Assembly: GCA_903632075.3 (NCBI GenBank)
Contig: CAHIKZ030000804.1
Span: 1,449,501 to 1,513,500 of the forward strand
Source of the DNA: Acanthosepion pharaonis
Lineage: Eukaryota; Mollusca; Cephalopoda; Sepiida; Sepiidae
DNA: 64,000 nucleotides
Reading direction: 5' to 3'
Shown here one piece after another: positions 36,490-48,770 of this stretch. Under the pieces are notes generated by a model. It was not told where the DNA came from. It worked only from the letters and a program-made list of their open reading frames with translations, and ran no database searches. Numbering within the stretch: position 1 is the stretch's first letter; the number at the start of each line of letters is the position of its first letter. Made by a program: the position numbers and the translations under genes.

Positions 36490-36885
36490 TATAACAAATC
36501 GACATCATGATGTTCGGCATGAACACTAGTGATGGTGACGTATTGCCACCAGTCAAAAGGGTAGCGACTGGAAGAATTTATGTCTCTCAACAGGACTCTG
36601 CATCATGCCACACAAGTAGGAGAACCCACTTTTGGGTCTCAGACAAATTCTGCCACCACATCATGCCTTACATATTCATTGGTTATTACGTGTAGAGCAC
36701 AGTTAGGCGTGACACCAACAAAACTCATTGTAAGACTAAAGCTTAACCGAAGGCAAGGATTATGGCAGTGTTCACCAACTTCAAAAAGGACGCCGTTCAG
36801 AAGAGATGCACAAGATTCCGAACTCATCGGGTGGCACCGGTTGTAGGTAACGGCGATTTCTTTTTGAATAAATTTACTCTTTCGT
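36490..36885 (+). pseudogene. mariner-type transposase C-terminal remnant
   Basis: Plus strand reads MMFGMNTSDGDVLPP, QQDSASCHTSRRTHFWVSD and, after a frame change, MAVFTNFKKDAVQKRCTRFR. These match the mariner blocks V-MVFG-x-x-SS-GD-x-MPP, FQQD-x-APCHTS-x-x-x-Q-x-WL (second catalytic Asp in QQD) and the C-terminal FTNL-x-x-D-x-V-x-x-AC-x-RFR. The stretch between WVSD and MAVFTN is decayed (stop after GYYV) and the N-terminal half is missing. No terminal inverted repeats were identified. Confidence 0.8.
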
Positions 36886-37069
36886 ATTTTAAGATATTTT
36901 CATATAATTTTGACAAATATAATTGTAAAAATGAGATGTCAGTGACATTTTCACTTTTGCATAATTCAGACGATAATCTATCCATCGCACCCTCTATATT
37001 AAAAATTCCCCCCTACTTTATGAGGATTTTTTCGGAGTAAACAAAATTATTGTTGATGAAATATCACAT

Positions 37070-37199
37070 ACACACACACGCACGCATGCATGCACGCACA
37101 CACACGCGCCCGCGGACACGCATATATACACACATATATATATATAAGGATTTCATCGTAGTAGACAAAATTATTATTCATGAAATCATGCACGCACGC

Positions 37200-37270
<71 letters not shown>
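37070..37270. repeat. CA/CG-rich and (TA)n duplicated microsatellite
   Basis: Two CA blocks with ACGCACGCATGC and CGCG variants. Each is followed by a TA run, and each TA run is preceded or followed by a diverged copy of GGATTT-TCG-GTA-ACAAAATTATT (about 37,021-37,050 and 37,147-37,178), so a local 125-bp duplication is likely. Confidence 0.8.
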
Positions 37271-37275
<5 letters not shown>

Positions 37276-38189
37276 AAACATCTTAATAAAAATTAAATTA
37301 AACATCAAAATATAATAAACACATAAAGAGAAACACTTAACCTGAAGGGACCCTTAAGTTCAAAATTATACTTGAAAAACCTACATACATCTAAATGACA
37401 GCCCCAACTAAATTTATTCTTTCGCTTAAAATTTTGTTTTTATTTTTATGATTTTAATCTTAATTATCACATATTTTAAGAGCGGTAATTATAAGAATCA
37501 TAACGTATACATAGTTAAGGCTTCTATGAATACATGGAAAAGATTATCTTTAATAATGTACTCAAATTAGTTTGATTTTACCGCGCAAATTTACTTCAAA
37601 CTTCGAATTCGATATGAGCTAACTTATGTTTCTTAAATCTTAAACTTCTGTCAAGGTTCATGCAGTAATTTCCATTTTTTTAAACAAAACTACCACTATT
37701 ACAAAGTGGCTTAATTGTGAACAACACTGATAAGAACAAAAACGCAAAAGCAGTAAGAAGCTAAATGTCGACTCTACACTATTTCAATCATTTAGTCGAG
37801 ATATTTTTAGAAACAAAACGTGTCAAATTTTATTCGTAAAAACATTGACATTATTTACTCAGTTTTAATTTTTAAAATCATAATCGCTGCATGCAAGGTA
37901 GGTGTATTTCACAAACACCAGGGGATATCAGGTAGTTATTTTGAAGAGAGTTTTTCGAGTGACTAATTTTAAAAGAAACATCCCCAAATCCCGACTGGTG
38001 TAAAGGCGCCAAATTTTACTTCTGTTGCGTGGCGTCTCCCTTCAAGACGAGGGCAATCACAGTTCTCCAATACGCTTGGTAGATGTGAGCAATATTATTA
38101 TTTTTACTATCAATCTAATTCACTATTCTGCCATCAATTTACGCAATGTCATTTGGTTTTGTTTCCCGCTCCACCAGATGATGTCACCA
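37271..38189. other. AT-rich sequence, nothing recognised
   Basis: About 0.9 kb without identified genes or repeats. Confidence 0.45.
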
Positions 38190-38445
38190 AGTTATTTTAT
38201 TTTCAATATGTATATATTATTTGCGTAGTATCTGTCTGAGTAAAGTATATTTTCTGTCTCTGAAGCTAAGTATTTGTCCTTTTCGTTTATATTATTAAGA
38301 ATAATGTTCCTCGTTGCTTGCAATATATTATCAACCGCAGAACCGGGTACATTTTGCAACAATTCTTCTCTTCTTGGGGAAATGAACCAGCATTCCCCGT
38401 CATATAGGAGGATCAATGTTGCATAGTAGCTCAGAATCACGTTTT
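38190..38445 (-). pseudogene. LINE reverse-transcriptase C-terminal remnant
   Basis: Minus strand begins YYATLILLYDGECWFISPRR, matching the LLYG-x-E-x-W block of LINE RT proteins, then continues EELLQNV before losing similarity. Only this block is clear. Confidence 0.5.
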
Positions 38446-39289
38446 TTTTTCTTGTTTTGTTTTCTAAAATATTTTCTTGTTTCTTAATACTAAGTTTTGA
38501 TTTTTTATTTTTTTTTTTTTACTCCAGTTCGTTTTCCGATATTGGGTATCACATTATCTGCCATTTCGTAAATCACCTCCCAGGTAATATTCCCGACTGC
38601 ATATTGTTCAATTAGATGCTTCCAGCTCATCCACTAAATTCAGTTTTAGCACTTACAGATTCACTAATACAAAGTCGTTTGATAATGTACGTCACACTAA
38701 CCGTTGGAACTGCTTTGTACCCTTCATAATTTCTGAAGTATATCACAATAATCAATCACCTATAGTGGCAACACACCCCCTGTATACAGATGTTAAGTGA
38801 GTTCAGCAGTTAAAATAAATGAAAGGTTTGAATAAGAAGTATGTGTCTTCTCACTGGATTAACCTATACAGTGAGGCCATTCTGAGAGAATTAGAAAACT
38901 TACCAGGATTCATTATTCGGAGTCACCATCGTAGCAACATAAGATAATCAGATGTCTTAGTGTTGATGACTGATAAGGAAAGTGACCGGCAAAATTACAA
39001 CAGAAGTTAATGAAGGGAAACGAGAAGGAAGGATTAAGAGTGAAAGGGAGAGAAAGGACTGAGTATAGGGAGGATTCAGGTAAGGACAAAAGATGAACGG
39101 GATTCAAGCCTAAAAATAGCGATTGTTAAGCATTTAAATTTTTGAAGATTGCTTTAATCACGTAAACGGAAGAAGATTTACAGGTGGAAAGAGTGAGAAA
39201 AGAAACTCTTGGAGTAGATATGGCGTTTGTATTTAGTTCTTCCCACCGTAAACTGGTGTAATCTAGATACTAATCTAGTTTCACGCATA
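38446..39289. other. AT-rich sequence, nothing recognised
   Basis: A purine-rich stretch at 38,990-39,090 produces a minus-strand open frame of 64 codons that looks compositional. No gene identified. Confidence 0.4.
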
Positions 39290-39650
39290 AATTAATGAGT
39301 ATGAGGAAAAATCTGGCCATGAAAATATTTGTAGAAAAGACAGTGAAGCCACACCACATCCGTGGGAAATTGCCTGACGTCGAAATGCCATGTCACGATC
39401 AATTACATTACGGATCATACATTGGATTTTATCAAGAATTTCGATATGTATAGCAGGAGCACCAAACTAGATATGGCAGGAGTATTCAATGTACGGATGA
39501 CTTGTAAATGTGTAAGATGGATGTTGACCAGAAAAAAAATTCTGACACGGCACTGCGAGCAAAATTTCCTTGCAGTAGATGCAGCTATTTATTCGGTGTA
39601 GTTGTTCCACTTCAGATCAGTTGAAAACGTGAAGCCAATAAGACGCAATG
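39290..39650 (-). pseudogene. LINE ORF2 C-terminal remnant (Jockey/CR1-like)
   Basis: Minus strand reads FGAPAIHIEILDKIQCMIRN, DRDMAFRRQAISHGCGVASL and SFLQIFSWPD. The LDKIQ, R-x-x-R, H-x-x-x-VA-x-LSF-x-x-x-F pattern matches the region after the reverse transcriptase in Jockey/CR1-like elements (LD-x-IQ-x-x-AIR, HRR-x-V-x-x-LS-x-x-x-R). An in-frame stop lies just before FGAP. Confidence 0.65.
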
Positions 39651-40290
<640 letters not shown>

Positions 40291-40784
40291 AGGGATATGA
40301 TTTTAAAATATGTTCTGTGATGTCACATAGATTTCCCCCGTAATATTTTACTTATACAATTTGGAATGTTAACATTCAATGATATATAAGGACTTCATGT
40401 CAAAAACGATTCGAAAAAAATCCATTCATTCTGTACAAAGAAATAAAGCCAATTCATTCTTTAAAAATTACATTTTTACGTTTCGGCTACGAAACTGAGC
40501 AGATGCCACTTCCGAGAAAAGCTGAGCGTCTAACTGATCAATATATACATATAGAACCTAGTTTGGTTCTGAAGCTCTTCGAAGCAGTTCGACAGCCCAC
40601 AATGGATTATACGGTGGCTGCTATTGAAATTTGGAGCGCATGTTCTTTAATTTTTCTCGAGTAAGCAGGACGGTAAACAAAAAATATTATTTAAAAATGT
40701 TCAGAGACTCCACACAAATGTGGCTGTATAAACATTAAATTATCTTTTAAAATAATAGAAACATATATAAATAAACAGCAACAT

Positions 40785-40786
<2 letters not shown>
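40291..40786. other. AT-rich spacer with a short repeated motif
   Basis: Contains TACGAAACTGAGCAGAT at about 40,487-40,503, shared with 24,994-25,010. No gene identified. Confidence 0.4.
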
Positions 40787-40858
<72 letters not shown>

Positions 40859-40861
40859 GTA
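40787..40861. repeat. (TA)n(TATG)n microsatellite
   Basis: TA run ending in TATG units. Confidence 0.95.
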
Positions 40862-40894
40862 TAATTATTTATTCCCACATTACAATAGATCGTA

Positions 40895-40955
40895 ATATTC
40901 GCTACATGAAAGTTTTCATGTTTCGATATTTTAATTGTACTTCTTCAGGCATTTC
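40895..40955 (-). repeat. Dispersed retroposon-tail-like repeat, inverted copy
   Basis: The reverse complement reads CTGAAGAAGTACAATTAAAA, then TATCGAAACATGAAAACTTT, a diverged copy of the motif at 41,045-41,095. It lies about 100 bp away in opposite orientation. Confidence 0.55.
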
Positions 40956-41023
40956 CAAACGATAAATAGTGGGGAAATAGGCAATACGTTGCTTTTGGAA
41001 TTTTCTTGAATAATATTTAATCA

Positions 41024-41105
41024 CCAGTTACTTACCATCCTCTGAAGAAGTTCAATCATAGTATTGAAACATGAAAGCTTTTGTTTCAACACGCATTGAA
41101 AAATA
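41024..41105 (+). repeat. Dispersed retroposon-tail-like repeat, copy 2
   Basis: CACCAGTTACTTA, CTCTGAAGAAG, TCATAGTATTGAAACATGAA and CTTTTGTTT recur in the same order at 44,215-44,300. This GAAGAAG followed by GAAAC pattern is common at Penelope-like 3' ends; no protein remnant is attached. Confidence 0.6.
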
Positions 41106-41141
41106 CTTAATCTAAGTATTGAACAATATTACTGTTATGCG

Positions 41142-41143
<2 letters not shown>

Positions 41144-41210
<67 letters not shown>
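41144..41210. repeat. (TA)n microsatellite
   Basis: Pure TA run. Confidence 0.95.
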
Positions 41211-41211
<1 letters not shown>

Positions 41212-42068
41212 CAGGTTGGGAATATATATATTCTCAATACGTCTGATATATATTTGCATTCTAAAAAAGAATGTCACTGTCTCTATGAACAAGATTTTAT
41301 ATCGAAATCAACTTGGATCCTTAATTCGTTTAGAATTACATACAATAAGCACTTTCTTTATTTTCAAGTATAAATATCTGATGAGGGTTTTTATTACCGC
41401 CTCTTAAATATAAATTGCTAAAAAGCGCAAACGTTAACAATAGAAACTGTTGATTCTATGATCTTCCAAGACATCCCAGAAATAAAACAAACGCTGTAAT
41501 AGGTCAAAGAGCTATTATAAATGGCAGTTGTTTATATTTATTTTCCAAAGATAAGCAGCAGTTTATTCATCAAATTTACTAAGCACATATAGTTTAATTT
41601 GTTTTCCATGTGTACATTCGATTTTGAACAAATTACTGTTTGGCACTCAGCAATTAATAGCTAATTCAAAGGTGTCCTGATACAAAATCTACCAACAAAA
41701 AAAAAGGCTTTTATTACATCACTAAACATTATTAAACTTAAACAATCTAACATAAGATATATATCAGACACAACTGGTGTTTGTGTACAAATGTCCCCAA
41801 ATCAACAGGCATAAAAAATATATATAAATAATGCCTAAAAGAAACACAGGCATACGCAGAAATGGACAAACACATAGACGCACATGGGAATGTGCAATAT
41901 GATCTGAATCCCATATAGACAAAATAGAACTATAATTATTTGTCATTTTCGAAAGACACCATGATGCAACCTTGTGTTTAGAACGTCAAAACCTATACTA
42001 TCGAAGTTTAGCAAGTCAAATGCATATGATTCAAACACATAAGAATATCAAGCAAACTTATAAATAAC

Positions 42069-42072
<4 letters not shown>
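41211..42072. other. AT-rich sequence, nothing recognised
   Basis: No gene or repeat identified in about 860 bp. Confidence 0.45.

Positions 42073-42126
<54 letters not shown>
42073..42126. repeat. (TA)n microsatellite
   Basis: Pure TA run. Confidence 0.95.
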
Positions 42127-42129
<3 letters not shown>

Positions 42130-42342
42130 CGGATGAAAGAGTTATTATCCATCCCACAAGTGGTTAATATCTGAAAAATAAGAGTAAACTGATTAAATTT
42201 CATTTTTCCAGATTTTCGAATAAGTTGTGGCATCTTGACGCCATTCATCGCAAGACACATTGACAAAACTTTTGAGTTATACATCTGAAAAGACAGATGG
42301 TTAAATGTTTTTGTTCAGACCCACCGTCTTATCAACTGAGCA

Positions 42343-42750
42343 ATGCTGAGAGAAAAAAAGATCATTCACGCCTTCAGTAATTATAGCAAAATTCACGTTC
42401 TGTCTTCCGTCTTCAAAGAAAATTCAAGAACGGTGAATAAGTTTAGAAAAGTGGGAACTGTAGAGTGGAAAACTGGATCAGCATGGAAGACCAGGAAGAT
42501 GGATCATCATCTTTACTTAAAGCAAAAGAGATTAATTAGAACAGATACAAATCAATTCATAAAATGTATGGCGCGTGAGAAACAAGTTTCAATTATGGCA
42601 ATTCAATGAGCAGGGAAAAAAGACATCAAAATTGAAACGTACTTGAAAACTGCCAGGAAACTTGGTATTGCAGGACAGAAACTTAAATGTTTAGAGAGGT
42701 CGAAGATCATCTTGAATAAGATGGAAAATCACCTGGCATGATATATACCG
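42343..42750 (+). pseudogene. Tc1-like transposase N-terminal remnant
   Basis: Plus strand reads VNKFRKVGTVEWKTGSAWKT, then after a gap NQFIKCMAREKQVSIMAI, a stop, IKIETYLKTARKLGIAGQKL and KCLERSKIILNKMENHLA. The order fits the paired-like helix-turn-helix region of Tc1-like transposases: helix, G-x-GR hinge, second helix with R-K-MA-x-x-x-x-IS, then KP-x-K-x-QK and RL-x-RSK-x-LL-x-x-M. Two stops are present and the DDE/D catalytic half is missing. Confidence 0.6.
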
Positions 42751-43107
42751 TGTGGAAGGGCAAAAGCGTCCAAATTAGCATGACAGCAATACAGTTTAAT
42801 TGTTAGATTACGTTCTGAAGCATTCTATTTAGAAAGGTTGAAAAATAAATTATTGGAATTCACCACGGTATTAGAACACAATTAAAATCTACATTGAGCA
42901 ATAAGAATTTATAATTACTTTCTAAGCTTAACAGACGTATCGTGCTGAAATCGATCATAAACGAAAATGACAAATACACATTAATTAATCATAGCTATGG
43001 AGGCATAGAACTGAATAAATTCAGCAGTAGAGTTCAATAACGTTAAAAAAAACGTCTAAGATAGAACGTTTCAGATTTTAATATGACAATTGTACAATTT
43101 TTCTGTT

Positions 43108-43108
<1 letters not shown>
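42751..43108. other. AT-rich sequence, nothing recognised
   Basis: No feature identified; could hold unrecognisable Tc1-like sequence. Confidence 0.4.
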
Positions 43109-43410
<302 letters not shown>

Positions 43411-43515
43411 CAGATATTCAAAATTATACGCACACCTGTCTAAAACTATGCTATGAGGAAATAGTTGAATTTTTTACTTACCCTTTTTTGTGTGCCATAG
43501 TGGGGAGTATTCAAA
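43411..43515 (+). repeat. Dispersed repeat beside (TA)n, copy 1
   Basis: Matches 46,132-46,232 in the same orientation, sharing AGATATTCAAAATTAT, CGCACACCTGTCT, AAACTATG, TATGAGGAAA, TTTTTTACTTACCC and GTGTGC. Not a terminal inverted repeat pair, because the copies are direct. Family unknown. Confidence 0.65.
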
Positions 43516-43617
43516 TGGTTGATTCTTTCGTCATGGACCATAAATAAGGGCTAACTTTATAACGAGAAGCTCATCTTTTTAATGGACAGGAATGCGTCTC
43601 CCAATTGCCACATGTTT

Positions 43618-43775
43618 CCGCCTGTGGCCGGAAATGCCTGCGACGAAGCCAAAGCAAAGTCTATTGTTCAGAGGAGCAGCATGTCTACATTTTTTCTTTA
43701 ATATTTGTGCGCATGTTATTTAGATGTTCACGACGGCTTCACTCAAAATTTGTATAGATGTGAAGCAAGACAAAT
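43618..43775 (+). repeat. Dispersed repeat, copy 2
   Basis: Matches 19,735-19,885: CCTGTGGC, CAGAGGAGCAGCATG, GATGTTCACG, GGCTTCACTCAAA and GAAGCAAGAC in the same order. Followed by a CA-rich patch. No coding potential. Confidence 0.55.
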
Positions 43776-44214
43776 ACATAAAAACACACACACTTACGCA
43801 CACACATACAAATGAGGGGAAGAAAAGCAAAAATTCACTGTTCATGGCATTTACTCCTATAAATTGCTCAATACAAAGTACAGAAATATATTATTATATC
43901 TTTAATATAAGAGATTTTTAATAAAAACATTTGTGAAATAGCTACACAAAATCTTTCATGTTTTAATACGATTAATGGAATTCTGTGGGCGATGATATGT
44001 TAATGATGAGGAAATCATTGTTAAGTAAATTAAAAAAAGAAGTTTGATATATTTTCGGAAAATTCAAGGGGTTACATATGGTCAGAATTAGAAATAGACT
44101 TTGGTTATGACTTGATTAAACAATTAAATGTCATAGGTGAAGGTGGGTGAGTTATTTTTTCATTTCATCGGATATATCGTCATTGTCGATTGTGAAAATA
44201 GGTCAGCGACAATT

Positions 44215-44300
44215 GTATCACCAGTTACTTAGCGTCGTCTGAAGAAATACTATCATAGTATTGAAACACGAAAACTTTTGTGTAACGATTTCAAATATTT
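44215..44300 (+). repeat. Dispersed retroposon-tail-like repeat, copy 3
   Basis: Same ordered blocks as 41,024-41,105 (CACCAGTTACTTA, TCTGAAGAA, TCATAGTATTGAAACACGAA, ACTTTTGTGT). It ends just left of the mariner-like remnant. Confidence 0.6.
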
Positions 44301-44330
44301 TTATGATTTTTACCTTAGATTATATATATA

Positions 44331-45004
44331 TAATGTGTCACACGCCTTGGCGACCATGTCCTTGTCCATAGCGGCGAATGCCTCCACGATAGCAGCTTTC
44401 AGAGAGACGTCCGTGTTGTGCGCGCGCTTCCTGGTCTAGGCATCGATCGCGTCCCAGAAGAAATAATCATGTGTAGCGAACATTTTTTAGCAGCCACGCC
44501 TGCGTCGTCTTGGCTTTGTGTGCAGGAGCGGAGAAATGCTGGAAGACATAGGAGCGTCCGTTAGAGATCTCGTCCATCCAGTGCTTCACCACGATCCTCA
44601 GCACATCCTGGTAGCAAAGCCGCCTTCACTTTCCTCGACTCCTTGGGGGTCATACGCGATGAGACTGCGGTGAATCTTGCGGTAGTAGGAGTAACAATTA
44701 TCCTTGATCGTTCGGCAGATCGTCGACTTGTGACACCCCATTTAAGCGGCGATCTTGGCGTAGCTCTGTCTTCAATCATTGTCTACTGTCTCCTTGACGG
44801 CGGCGACGAACTCGTCGCTCCTAACGGCTGAAGAACGAACTTTGTGGTCCATCCGTTTGGCAGAAAACTCGTCCTTCTTCTGACAAGCTTTCCACTTCCT
44901 CCAAATGTCCATGACCCTGGTCCTCTTAACCCCGAACCAGGCCATCGCTTCCGCAGGCTTTTTCCCGAAGCGAAAAGAAGCTAATACCGCTCATATTCCA
45001 TCAT
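44331..45004 (-). pseudogene. Tc1/mariner-type transposase, near full span but internally broken
   Basis: Minus strand starts MMEYERY and, after a stop and a frame change in an A run, reads KPAEAMAWFGVKRTRVMDIW, FSAKRMDHKVRSSAVRSDEF, SYAKIAA and MGCHKSTICRTIKDN. This is an N-terminal helix-turn-helix pair. It ends with THDYFFWDAIDA, stop, TRKRAHNTDVSLKAAIVEAF and AAMDKDMVAKACDTL, which resembles the C-terminal DFF-W and A-x-x-x-F-x-x-M-x-x-x-x-V-x-x-AC blocks of mariner-like transposases. The middle, including most of the catalytic DDE/D core, is deleted or unrecognisable. GC content is higher than in the flanks, suggesting a later arrival than the other debris. Confidence 0.65.
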
Positions 45005-45337
45005 GGAAAAAGGTAGAGTAAAAAACGTTAGTTAGTTGTCAAACTGGCGGTTATCTGCATATACTACTTTTGTTTTTATTGCCTATTTCGTTTTCTTTTA
45101 CTCAAGTGTCGGAATTTGCTGCAACAACCTATTTATATGTATGTATACATATATTAGAATCTGTGGCATATACCATGTTAATTATTCACTGAGCATTAGT
45201 GAACAGTAGTGTTAAAATGAAATATGATTGATTCAATATATATTATTATTGAGAATTTAACTGAACTAAGATTTACAGAATTTTGAAAAATATTAAATTA
45301 CTAAGAATTCTAAGTTAAATATATGGAAAGTGTTTTA

Positions 45338-45555
45338 TCAGAGGACGTAATGTATGCCACTGATGTCAGAAGGCGCATTGAGAGAGCCGAAATACATTCC
45401 AAAAGCTAAGGATAATATCAAGAAAAAAAAAACAAAAGCTTCGTTAGTAACAGAGAAAAGAGTACTGGACTTTTGCATGATACAAATAGATAATCCACTA
45501 AAAATTACGTTTATATAATAAAAATCAGTCAGATCAAGTATAAAATCCATTTCTT
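45338..45555 (-). pseudogene. LINE reverse-transcriptase remnant (NG-x-KQG region)
   Basis: Minus strand reads LFSVTNEAFVFFFLILSLAF and GMYFGSLNAPSDISGIHYVL. It aligns with the F-x-V-x-NG-x-KQGC-x-L-x-P-x-LF-x-x-YFG-x-L block of LINE RT proteins, with the NGVKQG core decayed. It lies upstream of the mariner-like remnant on the same strand. Confidence 0.45.
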
Positions 45556-45654
45556 TCTTTAGAAATTGCTAGTTTCAGTGAGGATACGAATCTGAACATG
45601 TACGTTTAATTTTAGAGTCAGTTTTTGTGATTAAAGGAAATATTCAACAATGCT

Positions 45655-45850
45655 TCGTCATCGACACACACTGTTGCGGGGATGTCCAATGAACGTCATA
45701 TATAATGATGGTTTCCCGTAGGGGAACAGTTTCGATTCCTGCTGAAGAGCGCAAATATTTATCGGATATCTCGAATATGAAGGCCGGTAGAGATAAATTG
45801 ATAAAGATATTGTATATTAAATAAACGGAGTATCCACAGAAATAAAGTTT
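45655..45850 (+). mobile_element. tRNA-derived SINE, copy 2
   Basis: Shares TAATGATGGTTTCCC, TAGGGGAAC, the B box GTTTCGATTCCTGC, GCGCAAATATTT, ATATCTCGAATATGA and CGGTAGAGATAAAT with the SINE at 25,075-25,265. The A-box half is more decayed. AAATAAACGGAG near the end may be the tail. Confidence 0.6.
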
Positions 45851-45895
45851 CTCCGTAAAAAATATGCCTGAATAAAAGATTACTCATTTCATACA

Positions 45896-45909
45896 TACAT
45901 ACATATATT

Positions 45910-45946
<37 letters not shown>

Positions 45947-46005
45947 GCATATATATATAAATAAATGTAAACATATAAATATATATATATGTGTGTGTGT
46001 GTGTT

Positions 46006-46053
<48 letters not shown>

Positions 46054-46131
46054 CGTCGGCAATATTGAACGCAACAATATTTTTCTTGCAATATCCACAT
46101 ACTTTATATATATACATATATATATATATAT
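45896..46131. repeat. (CA)n(TA)n(TG)n(TA)n microsatellite cluster
   Basis: ACATACAT and CA repeats, TA, TG, a long TA run (46,007-46,050), a short unique piece, then another TA run that leads into the dispersed repeat. Confidence 0.9.
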
Positions 46132-46355
<224 letters not shown>

Positions 46356-46860
46356 GTTTCTGAAGGGATGATTTTTTCTTTAATCAGGCATAGTTCTATA
46401 ATATAAACTTTTTATTTTTTCTGTCATTCCCAAACGCTAAATAAGATTTTCAACAAAAAACAACACCAATTTTAGCTATAATTACGCAAAAACATAAGCC
46501 ATAATATATCACAGCGCAGCTGTTTCATTTTCTATGAATACTTCAAAATAATGCTAAACAGTAACATAACCGCAAGCAAGGGACGCAACTCTCGAAATTC
46601 AAACTCTCCCCATTAAACGCAGATGTATGACCAAATCGTTATTTTATAAACCTGAAATAAAATATGAAGTCAAGATCAAGTTTTATCTGGGCAGCACGGA
46701 AAACCAATGAAAAACGCACTTCTACCACAACAAAATGGCGTCAGGAAATATCAAATAGAGTAAGAGCATTGCCCTTTATGGAAACTAAAATGTGAAAATG
46801 AAAACGCAATTACCACCTGGGCATATGTAACGGAAGCTTATGGAATTAACACATTAATTC
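46356..46860. other. AT-rich sequence, nothing recognised
   Basis: No feature identified. Confidence 0.4.
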
Positions 46861-48105
46861 CATCTATATTTTACGCGCGCGCGAGTTTCCTCCCTTCCTT
46901 TCACACTCGTGCGTGTGTGCGCGCGGTTTTCACACCTACCTTCCTCTCACAGCTAGATGTAGCAGTGACCTGAGGAAGAACTTCGCTAGCTCCTCCTGAT
47001 GTAGTCAGACTAACAGATTTTGAATTTTTTCCCGCGCGTTTCGCGGCGTCTCAAACGGCCAGCGTTTGCAAGCCAGTTACCTCCCGACTTTCGACCTGAC
47101 TAGACGGGCAACTGATTTATTCCGTGCCCTTAACCCATATGCGGGCCGGAATATCTTATCTCAACGATGTTGACCCCACACTTATTTACCAAGATTTCTT
47201 CTCATCTTGACGTTACCCGCAGGTCAACCAGTTGCTCCGTTTTCGACCAGAAAACGTTTGAGACCCATCGTTCGAGACGCCACACAGTCGCAAGCAGAAC
47301 TTATCCCTCGGCAGTGAACTAAACTTTAAATACAGACAGGGATATCTTATTGAAGAACAAACTTGCTGCCCGCAGGTCAGACCTTCTCCGTTTTCGACCA
47401 GAAGACGTTCGAGACACACGACATAGTCGTGAGCAAAACTTCGTATTCAACAGGTGACTTACACTTACCCCTCGTCAGTGAACCAGTAAATACAGACAGG
47501 GATATTCTTACTTACGAACAAACATATTTCGTCTCCCTGGGCTCGCCGTAAACAACTCCACAAGACCATGAAACTCGCTTCAAACATTCTTCGTTTCTCC
47601 TGGCTAGATGCCCACAGCAATCCGTTAAAATTTCCAGCAGCCGATTCAATGCCTCACCAAAAACTCTGAGACGACCGAACATTCTTTCTAACTATGAACC
47701 TGAACACAAAAATACCACACACACTTACAACGCCAAAAAAAAATCCACAGTGAGTACTCCTATCTATCTGTGCGCACATACACCTCGTGTTTAACGAGTT
47801 CCTTTTTCCAGAACCTTATAAAACTCCTTTTCCCGCCTTGTTCATTTTGCATTTCTATTTAGGCGCGGAACTTTTCATTAATCTCGTACCACGAGATAAG
47901 TTACTTGTTTCCATCTAATTAAAGTTACACATGTTTTACAAACAGACGTCTTTGTCGTTTTATTCCGGCTATCTCTTTGATGTTTATTAATTTATGCACT
48001 TGTTGATTGACCCCTTTCCTCTCACTGTTCATTCACGCATTATTATTTTTTTTTAAATTGCTTGTGGACTCGGTAGTTTAGTGTGGTGTCTGGCACAAGG
48101 CCACT
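46861..48105. other. GC-richer non-coding block, possibly an LTR or other repeat
   Basis: Base composition rises over about 1.2 kb. It holds a diverged tandem duplication (47,213-47,530), a TATA-like CTTATAAAACT at about 47,815 and, near the right end, TGGCACAAGGCC (48,091-48,102) followed by AATAAA. Those are features of a retroelement control region, but no protein remnant or second copy was found in this window. Confidence 0.35.
47213..47530. repeat. Diverged tandem duplication, ~155-bp unit
   Basis: CCCGCAGGTCA, CTCCGTTTTCGACCAGAA, ACGTT-GAGAC, AGTCG, GAGCA/AAGCA, AAATACAGACAGGGATAT and GAACAAAC occur twice in the same order, at about 47,213-47,370 and 47,369-47,530. Confidence 0.75.
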
Positions 48106-48710
48106 TTGTAATAAACCAGCACTGCACCCTACCGGGCCCGCAACAAGCTAAACTTTTCGGCGCGTTAATGCAGTAGATGCACGTATGTATTACTTAATAA
48201 TTAATGATCTTGCAAAATATAAAAAATCATAATCTCTTAAACAAAAGAACTGAGTTAATGTGCACCTGCCTTCGTACATCCAAATTTCTGCATAAGCACG
48301 TTGAGCCACATTAATAAATTCTAGCCGGCCCCCGGAAAACATACACTAGTATTGATATTATTAATTATTTATTTCTATTAATAATTTACTATAATATTTT
48401 TGCGATATTTACTATATATCTTCTATTATTATTGGACTGTAATGTATTTAAACTTTATACTGAATTATTTCATTATCTTATTATTACATTTTTTACTATT
48501 TTATTATTATTATTGTTTTTAACTTACTTTTAATTTTAGTCTTACTGCCAGCATATTTTTAAATTTTTATTATTATTTTCATTGTCATGTATTATTTTTT
48601 CTTTATTACTCATATGTTCTCAATTATATTATTTTCTGTATATTTTATTACATTTTACGTTTATTTTCATTGTTATATATTATTTTTATTAGTATATTAA
48701 TTATATTTTA

Positions 48711-48717
<7 letters not shown>
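48106..48717. other. Very AT-rich low-complexity sequence
   Basis: TATTATT-rich; no gene. Confidence 0.5.

Positions 48718-48766
<49 letters not shown>
48718..48766. repeat. (TA)n microsatellite
   Basis: Pure TA run inside AT-rich low-complexity sequence. Confidence 0.95.
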
Positions 48767-48770
<4 letters not shown>

